Source: Paragorgia papillata (taxonomy: Eukaryota; Cnidaria; Anthozoa; Scleralcyonacea; Coralliidae). Taken from it: a stretch of 64,000 bases of DNA. The stretch covers positions 248,001-312,000 of the forward strand of contig JAWNZC010000284.1 of the NCBI GenBank assembly GCA_035771165.1, given 5' to 3'. Position numbers and translations under genes: made by a program. Positions 56,453-64,000 of this stretch are shown in pieces. The notes under the pieces were generated by a model. That model saw nothing but the letters and a program-made list of their open reading frames with translations. It had not been told where the DNA came from and made no database searches. Position 1 is the stretch's first letter, and each line of letters opens with the position of its first letter.

Positions 56453-57683
56453 GCGTGCCTCTCCTTAATAGTTCAAAATGTCAATCTGGGTATACTTTAC
56501 GGAAAATGCGCTTATATGCGGCATGCATCTAATTACCGTCGTTTGCGCCTAAGAAAAACACCGCCCGTCAAAACATGTTTAAAATATGTTTAAAAGTTAA
56601 CCGTTTTTAAATGGACACCGTGTGATTGGCGACGTGATTGGCTAAGAGCACAAACATGTGCGTATCGAAGGGAAACATAATATGTTTCCCAACAAGATTG
56701 TTATGTTTGACGTTGACATTAAAAAAAGTTTTGACGCGCGCGGTGTTTCCACTTTTAGACTTGATCCAAGTCTAACTTTAATGGTGCAAGCGACTGCACC
56801 TCTTAATCTTCATTTGACGCGTGTATCGACTTCGTTATAAAATGTTTGTGGGATTTTTAAACTGATTTTAAAGACCATTTAATAAAGTTTGGAAAATGTA
56901 TTTGTTCTTACTGTTACCAAAAACCGTCAAATGAAATTATACCGTCGTCCGACCAAAACTATATTCGTTCAGAAAATTATGTTTAGCTCAAATGAAGAGA
57001 TATGTAATCTTACCAAAAACAGTCAGCCATATTGTTCACATACACCGGCTTTTAAAAATATGTAAACACTTTATTGACGACGCCATCGGCAATGGCTACA
57101 CATATGAGTGATCTTTATTCCTTTGTTTGTGATAAAAGTAAAATATATTGTCAAAAATGAAGATTCGCAGCATGGACTAGGAAAACAAACATGTTATGTT
57201 TTCCGCCAAAGCATTGATAATCCGTTGCAGACAATTTGTTTATGTTTTTCGGCAGAATAAATTTAACACGTGTCCATTTTTGGGGTTTCCATTCCTCGGT
57301 TTTGGTAATACATTTCTTTTCTGAGATAATTAAACTTCGTCAATTTATGGCGGGCGTTTATATTAAAAGAACATATAAAGATTACGTAAAAATAAACTAA
57401 TTTAACGCAAATAATATGAACGTAAAGTGAGGTAGACTTTTATATGTCATATATTAAAGAAAATGTCATACATTACATAAATGTAATTATTCATTTCAAA
57501 TATAACATGATAAAACAAAATACAAATGTCGATAGAGTAACAAATATGTCATTAGCCAAATATACTCGATGACCATGGCCACAATAGCAATGTCAAAAAT
57601 CCACCTTTTCTGCATTGGTTGATATTGTCAAGTACCATTATTATGTCCATGTATATATATTTATTTATATTTATTTTACTTAC

Positions 57684-57903
57684 CGTTTGTGGGTCGCGCC
57701 ATTTCAACATCGGCGGCTTGCGCAACTGCTTCATGTTCTATAGAAAACACAAAATATTCAGACTATAATTACAGACAACGCAAATATATACTCAATATCA
57801 TCAATGACAATTGATATGAATATGCATTTATGTAAGTAAAGTATGCTTTGTAAAGTATGCTTACCTGGTGCGTTGGCATCTGGTGCCTGATCCTCGCTAA
57901 TTT
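57684..57903 (-). CDS. Two possible short minus-strand exons
   Basis: 57903-57865 (39 nt; acceptor AAATAG, donor CAG|GTAAGC) and 57737-57684 (54 nt; acceptor TCTATAG, donor ACG|GTAAGT) have strong splice sites and join in one frame to give an Ala/Glu/Asp-rich peptide (SEDQAPDANAP, EHEAVAQAADVEMARPTN). Lengths are multiples of three. They could be upstream exons of the zinc-knuckle gene, but the link across 55500-57680 could not be made in phase. Confidence 0.35.
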
Positions 57904-58311
57904 CTATTTAATTTAAGTGGGGCGAAAAGGCAATAGTATTTTAGTGTCAATTTTCCTGTCCGTCTATCCTATATATTTTTTTTGGCCCCTCTAACCCGTA
58001 ATACATTCCATTTGTTGGTGTGGACATCTCGAATACGATAACCACAGACAGTCGAATTTAAAACGTGAGCAGAGAAAGTTTGCGATAAGTTTAAATGTAC
58101 TGTTCAAATAAAAAACACGTCCTCAGGATCGAGCACTTGACAGGTTTATATTCAGCTCAACCAATCACGTTTAGCCAGTCCCACGGTGATTTGTTCCACG
58201 TTCCCAATGTTGCGGCGTCATTAATTTATAACATTGCTTGTTTACTGTTTTAGCTACACCGGCAAACACTTTAAGAATTTATATCGTTTTATTCCTAGTT
58301 TTTCTATCAAA

Positions 58312-58684
58312 ATGAAGGTAAGGGCCGTAAGGCCGATAGTTGAATATATCATATTTACATACTATACACATACAGACATATTAAACGATAATAAATGTTG
58401 TTTTTCTTTTAATAGCGATATAACAAGAAATCTAAGCGAGTATATAACTTTGATGTCGTTCACATTGCTGCTGCAATGTTACGAGTCGAAGGTAAGGTAA
58501 TCCCAATGAATCATGGAGATCGAATGATTCATTTTGGGCAAAGGTTGCTGCTATGAGCAATGGTAAGGACGATATACTGGTTAGAAAGAACTTATACATG
58601 CTCTGGCGAGAGAAAGGAAAAAAATTGAGTAACCATTATTCGTCGCAACAAGAATTAAATAGTGAAAAGAATAAACGATTCATG
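58312..58684 (+). CDS. Small + strand gene, exons with 5-bp duplication
   Basis: Exon 1 ends at 58317 (ATGAAG|GTAAGG) and exon 2 starts 58416 (TTTTAATAG). It reads RYNKKSKRVYNFDVVHIAAA with the frame of the following NDSFWAKVAAMSNGKDDI shifted. A tandem GGTAA-GGTAA at about 58491-58500 accounts for the shift. The downstream part reads LVRKNLYMLWREKGKKL and ends at a perfect donor ATG|GTAAGT at 58685. Unknown family, basic and probably DNA- or RNA-associated. Either the duplication is a real mutation or a small variant of splicing skips it. Confidence 0.4.
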
Positions 58685-59079
58685 GTAAGTTCTAATTTGA
58701 TCCATCTATGGATGTGAATATATAACTATATTATAATTATTTCTTAACCATTCAAGTACAGGCAATCGCTAATCTAACATTTTTTAATTTTGTCCCTATT
58801 TTGAGCAATTTTGTTGTTTTCACCTTGTCATTGTTTGACATTTATATTGTATCGGACATGGCATGGTTGCATCTTCGGAAGAGTTCTAGATATTCGTTTA
58901 GGTTATATATGGATTATGCTGTCATTCGTTAGTATATTCACTTTTGCAAAATCTCAGTGTCACAGTGAAGCAGATTTAGTGCGTGCCGTGCCTCATCGAT
59001 TTTATTTAAAGGCATAAAGGGTAACGGTATAATGCTGGGAAACGCGGATAGCTGGATAGTTGATACATGATAGCAGATA

Positions 59080-59395
59080 CTAGATCAGATTTTGTTGATG
59101 TGTTTGAATTTTTATTATTTCGATTTTTGTACTATAGAGTGACACCACCCCCATTTGTTAGTTTACCGTAAAGTTCCTAAAATATCCGGGGCGGCTACTT
59201 TAATATGGATTTTGGAGCCATGTACAAGGCTACTTTTACAGGGGGCGGCTGCTTTGAGTGACAGTTTCGTTAGAAAGAGATAATTTATGCATTGTGTTTT
59301 TTGGTTAAAGCGTTGAGAAACATTTTAATAAAGCCACAGTGACACAGTGGCGCTTGTCTAGAGGCACTTAACTGGCTTCATTGTCAAAATTGATG
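59080..59395 (+). repeat. Dispersed ~320-bp repeat, copy 1
   Basis: Shares GTTTACCGTAAAGTTCC, GGCGGCTACTTT, GTTAGAAAGAGA, ATTGTGTTTTTTGGTT, GCGCTTGTCTAGAG and TTCATTGTCAAAATTGATGT with the direct copy at 63.3-63.65 kb. No coding sequence. It may be a SINE or MITE family. 59400-60250 otherwise holds only short CCGGTATCTGCTATC-like repeats near 59580-59660. Confidence 0.8.
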
Positions 59396-60259
59396 TGAAC
59401 AGCTTTATACTGCTGACGTAGACAACTCTTGACTTTAAAGGGGTACTAGCACCAAAAATCGCGTGTCGATTTTTTAAAGTAAAATTAAAGTTTAGCAACA
59501 AATAAGAACACTCTCAAATTTTGAACTAATTATATATGTGTATTGAAGCGAGGGGATTGTTGCGTTAATATTTAATAAAGCTATCCATCCACCGGAATAT
59601 CCTGCATCCGGTATCTGCTATCTGCAGTTCGCTATCCGCAGTTCACTATCCGGAATCCAGTATATACATTTTAAATCTTAAATTTACCGACCAATTTATA
59701 CCCAGACGTATTTCCCCGCCATTGTTTCTCCCTATTCGGATATTCGATGCCCTATTTCGATGACTATTTGGATTCATTCCTTGTTTTTTTTCCCGCTTAT
59801 TGGCTTAAATAGAGTCGCTAAAATCACTTAGCTAATAAACGGAACCATTCTCAGATAACGATTGATCGGATTGAATTCACCGATAGCTCTACATGTACAA
59901 ACGCGAGCCATTTCTGTGACGTATTACCTTTTTATCCGATCACACCCAGTGAACTCGATATATTACCAAAACTGCGCGGCATGACCCAAAATAAACATGT
60001 CATGTTTTCCGTCAAAACATTAACGAATCCTGCATTCCTTAGCTTTTGAAATAGACACCGTGAGATCACTGCAATATGATTGGTCCATTTGCTACTTTTG
60101 AATTCTCTAGCCAAAAAGGTTTAGGAATGCAGACGGATTCGTCAATGTTTTGGACTGAAATCATGACGCGTTTTCTTGGGGCCATGCCGCGCATCATCGG
60201 TTTTGGTAATAATTTAAAATCAGATACCTATAACGCTAACGTCCAGTCATTCGTGGGGC

Positions 60260-60882
60260 GAAAAGTGAGGCAAAGTTCTAGGCCCCTGCGCGGTTTGGAG
60301 GTAGGTTTCAGTCTCCCACAAAATGTTTTTTACACGGCCACCAGTCTTGACCGGACTGCTCGAAAAGGTTTGAAAAATTATTTATTGAATTATTTTATCA
60401 CGCTTTGCTAAACGTGCATTTTAAATTTTGATTGTTGTGCTATGCTGCCGAACTAATTATGCAGTGATTGTTTAATTTGTTGCTATAGTAAAAGTCATTG
60501 TCTTTACAAAACTTGCACGAAGTTTGTCAGACGTCACTGAAGAAATTAAATCAAACTTTTCCTTATATATTATAAACCATATATTAGAGTTTCGTCACTC
60601 CGAAGAGGATACAAAAAATCAACACAAACTTAGTATAGAATATGCCGTCTAATAGTGTCAGTTTCGTCAGTGTCGTTTTGTTTAAAAAGCATTCCGCATT
60701 CGTACAGAAAACAACATAATAATAAAACAACATAAGTCTGATAAATAATTTTTTCAAACCTTTTTTCGAGCCTTCGCAGTTCTGCTCAAGACGGGCCGCG
60801 GCCGTGTAAAAAAACATTTTGTAGTAGACTGAATCCTACCTGCAAACCACGCAGGGGCCTGGAACTTTTTGCCTCACTTTTG
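60260..60882. repeat. Inverted repeat, ~145-bp arms with ~320-bp spacer
   Basis: Left arm about 60260-60402, right arm about 60722-60882, imperfect reverse complements. Shared blocks are AAAGTGAGGCAAAG, AGGCCCCTGCG, GGTAGG-TTCAGTCT, ACAAAATGTTTTTTACACGG and AAAAGGTTTGAAAAATTATTTAT. The spacer has no gene. A non-autonomous transposon or recombination product is likely. Confidence 0.85.
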
Positions 60883-60889
60883 GTTTACG

Positions 60890-63000
60890 TGTTTACGTTC
60901 GCGCTTGAGAAAAACCCTGGTATCGGCTGGTCACGTGTCTCCCAGAATCTGGGAGATAGAAATTGTCACAAGGGAGGGGAGGTTATATTTCAATTGGTCA
61001 CACAACACTGATAAATGCGCGAAAACGCCAAAGAGATTTTGGAGAAATTTTTCACTGAGGTCTCGCAATGTATGAATCGTTGAACTTAAAATATCTGTGT
61101 TCTTGATATGTTTACATTTTGCTTTTGTACTGAACAGCGATTATTCGTCTGTGATCCTGAAACCAAAGCAAATGACGTGTTGTGTTTAGAGGCAGTATAA
61201 TACTGTAAGTAAGACACATTCTGGTGGTCCTGTCCACTGGCTACGGAAAAATATCGATGATATTCCATCTTTTTCCTGCATTGTTATCACAAAAGAACAG
61301 GAGATCTTTAAGTTTCCTACTACAAGTTCTATCTCCCGTGGTAGTTGTCATTTCTTCTTTGAATTTCCTCATATACACCGTCGATCAAATACTCAGGTAA
61401 ACATTGTACGGACTAGAGGCGCTGTTTTGAGCTTTTCAAAATTGCTCGAGTACAGATGTTCATGCATGTACTCGATCAAACAAACATTAACCGTCTAAAC
61501 TCAAAGGATTGGGAGTTATCATGAACGAAATTTAAAAGGATATAAAAAGAGCTAAAGTTCGTTTATTAATGAGACAAATATGTTTATGTACATGCATGCA
61601 AGATTTAAGATTGCAGCACCATTCCTATCAAAATGTTTTTCACAAGCAATTGTACGGAGTTATAAGATACTCAAAAGACATATTTCTTATTTTGTTTGAA
61701 AAGCCCAGCAAAAATAACCCAGAAAGGTGTGATAGTTTTCGCGGCGGCAACGTATCTTTAGAAATTTGATTCGACAAGTCAAGCACGAGTGACAAGAACA
61801 ATTCAACAACGTTTAAAACAAACTCATAAAATTTTAATTAATAAAAGCTTCACAAAAGGAATGTTTATCTAACTTTTAAAAGGACTGACAAGTGTTGTTT
61901 TCTTAAGCGGTCTGTCTTCTAATAAAAGAATTGGAAAACGTAACGGTATTTTTTGTCCCCCCCCCCCCTCCCCCGATGTTCAAAGAAAAATTTCCAGTTG
62001 AAAATAATTATATAACAGTGGTTGAAGAAAGAAGAGTTGATTTAATAAACTCTGGTGGTCAGGTTGTAAAACATATTTTGTTTATTTGAGGTTTCGAAAG
62101 GGGTATTTTAGCAAGCTTTTAAATGGCTTCCATGTACATGTTTTGATGGGAAATAAACAACGTTTATAGCGACATGAAGCAAAATACAGATTTTGATTCG
62201 AAAATACATACTGAAAATATGAAAAACATGGCACGTCCTATAGAAAAACTCGATCTAGACTGGCGTTTTCAGCAAGACATGTCGGCAAAATAAACTGTAA
62301 TAACTTTAAAACCAGCAATTGAAACAAAGCAAAAATATGGAGTATTAATCGGACTGTCAAGGTGAAACAAATAGCAAATATTTATTTGAAAATATAGACG
62401 AAAAAAACATGGAAAACGTTTGTCACGTAACTCACGTTTTAAGAAAACAGCTGACATTCTCAGTGAGATTTTTTTTAGACTTGTCTTAAACCTTGCCGTT
62501 TCTCTCGCTATCATGCACTACACTTTCCCGTTGCCTTCTCTATCTAGTGTACTTGTTTACCTTTTTTTCTGACGGCCTCAGTTTGTTCGCTTCGGTTTTC
62601 TTTGCTATTAAAGGCAGTAATAACTTCCCTCCCTTCCGCTGTTTCGTTGTCGTTGCAACAGTTTTGTATACTTTTCTTCGAGTTTCCATCAACGCTTTTC
62701 CTTCGAGTTAATAGTTCTTGTCGCTTTCCTTAAATTTCCTTGTTTTATTGAGCTGAAAAAAATAATAGTATTTTAAAGAAAAAAATAATAGTATTTTCGC
62801 ATGTATATACTTCCATATTGTTTCCAGTGCCCTACAATCTTCACCGCGGTCATCATGGTCCGTCCACACACATTCGTTGTCCACTGCAACGACGGCTCTC
62901 TCTCAGCCTTTGATATCGTACAATTTTTATCAGAATATGAGTTCACATAGCTACCAAATATATCAGCATGCACTAGCTAATGCATACATTATATATATAC
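60890..63000. other. Non-coding stretch, no gene seen
   Basis: Mixed AT-rich sequence with a C11 run near 61960 and no consistent reading frame. Short ORFs here look random in codon use. Confidence 0.5.
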
Positions 63001-63011
63001 AAACGAGCACG

Positions 63012-63069
63012 TGTCAGTTTCACGCGGGGCGATCTTCAGGCCTGAAGATCGCCCCGCGTGAAACTGACA
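63012..63069. ncRNA. 58-bp perfect palindrome of two hammerhead-like cores
   Basis: Two 29-bp arms are exact reverse complements with no spacer (centre 63040/63041). Each arm read outward gives CTGAAGA, a CGC-CC-GCG stem-loop and GAAAC, the box order of a hammerhead; position 7 of the first box is the tolerant one. On the right, CTGACAG-TT-GCGAC follows, fitting stem III and the 3' strand of stem I. The 5' stem I strand is missing because of the palindromic join. (TA)n tracts flank at about 62985-62998 and 63105-63123. Confidence 0.65.
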
Positions 63070-63317
63070 GTTGCGACACTCAACATTTTGAGCCCACTTA
63101 AACTATACTATATATATATATATAATACAAATATCCAGATCGCTCAAATTGATTCGCATTGTAACACGTGTGTGAAGTGGACTCCACGCATGTCGGGATT
63201 AGCACCCTCACCGGGCTCCAGGCCTTTGGCCCTACGCCCGGGCTCGGGGTTAATGTGTTATTACAAAAAGAGTCACTTTCATAGCTTTATTCTTGGATCG
63301 CACGTACAAAATTGCCT

Positions 63318-63645
63318 AGCCTAGATCAGATTTTATGCACGTGTTTGCTTTTTTATTATTTCGGATAGAGTGGACACCATCACAATTTGTTAATTTACCG
63401 TAAAGTTCCGAAAGTAGCCGAGGAGGCTATTTAATAGGGGGTGGCTACGAGGAGGCTACTTACAGGGGGTGGCTACTTTCAAGGGGCGGCTATTTTGGGG
63501 GTGAAAATTGCGTTAGAAAGAGAGAATTTATGAATTGTGTTTTTTGGTTTAATAGCTTTGAGAAACTTTTAAAGCAAACACAGTAGCGCTTGTCTAGAGT
63601 CAATGAAGTCTGAAATGACTTCATTGTCAAAATTGATGTAAACAA
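63318..63645 (+). repeat. Dispersed ~320-bp repeat, copy 2
   Basis: Direct copy of 59080-59395, with an extra run of GAGGCTACT / GGGGGTGGCTACT units (63415-63500) suggesting internal tandem expansion. 63646-64000 beyond it has short CTAACCC-like runs but no gene. Confidence 0.8.
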
Positions 63646-64000
63646 CTTATGTAGGTTTAGGGGTAGGTTTAGAGGTGGGGTCACGGGTTGGGAATTATTT
63701 CCTTAAAATACACGATTATTGTTGATTCTATTGTTAATTCTAAATTAACGACAATCAGCATATATCTCTCATATAGAATTCAATATTATCCTGAATTGTG
63801 AAGAAGTCTAGAATTCAGGATCTGACCCTGAATATTAAAGAAATTACCACTCTAAGCCCGTAGCCTAACCCTCATCCCACCTCTGAACTAACACTAACCC
63901 CGAGCAACCCTAAATATAACCAATTCTCCCGGTTGCCTCAAACCTAACCACAACCATCCTGGAAGAAAGCTCCACTTCTCAGACCCTGAATGGGAACCAC

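Noticed and set aside
63840..63990. Interstitial telomere
   Set aside because: CTAACCC-like runs are irregular and not in tandem register.

Overview
This window looks like metazoan nuclear DNA, most plausibly from an early-branching invertebrate (cnidarian- or sponge-like). The grounds are GT-AG introns, dense AT-rich intergenic sequence, many microsatellites, and gene families I associate with such genomes. There is no bacterial operon structure. Almost everything recognisable is mobile DNA, much of it nested or broken. The species is an inference.

Layout. (1) 1-3.39 kb: minus-strand Ty3/gypsy protease-RT-RNaseH-integrase, open to the window edge. (2) 3.39-9.70 kb: a convergent pair, a spliced DUF6589-type gene (+) and a decayed RecQ-like helicase (-), ending in a palindromic GC-rich terminus. 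I read this as an Academ/AcademH-like DNA transposon that lost its left end against the Ty3 element. (3) 9.70-37.5 kb: a very AT-rich Polinton/Maverick (endogenous virus-like element) with protein-primed PolB, packaging ATPase, DJR major capsid, penton-like minor capsid and retroviral-type integrase. It also carries a SET-domain protein, an exonuclease-like protein and several duplicated unknown genes. Most genes carry frameshifts or stops. (4) 16.157-22.249 kb, inside that PolB: a 6.09-kb DNA transposon with ~165-bp TIRs and a TAA target duplication. Its spliced gene encodes zinc modules, a PIN/XPG-like acidic core and a CXC-like Cys-rich tail (Academ/AcademX-like).

(5) 37.5-38.8 kb: pogo/Tigger transposase pseudogene. 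(6) 38.87-41.74 kb: minus-strand APE-type non-LTR retrotransposon, itself split by a 267-bp insertion. (7) 41.47-42.15 kb: a TA-bounded segment with a hammerhead-ribozyme motif, between perfect 118-bp inverted copies of the retrotransposon's endonuclease region. (8) 42.15-42.86 kb: HIRAN-like ORF. (9) 43.5-51.0 kb: a seven-exon minus-strand unknown gene, with an R4/Dong-like endonuclease retrotransposon in one intron beside an (ATT)n tract. (10) 51.1-52.5 kb: Ty3 gag-protease remnant. (11) 52.6-55.1 kb: a ~212-bp satellite, a foldback element and a long octanucleotide microsatellite. (12) 55.2-64 kb: few candidate exons (CCHC zinc knuckle; one small + gene), dispersed repeats, and a 58-bp perfect palindrome built of hammerhead-like cores.

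The Polinton genes would together replicate, package and integrate a virus-like genome, but this copy appears dead. Many of its lesions lie in A/T homopolymers, so some may be assembly errors. All family calls come from reading motifs; no database search was run.
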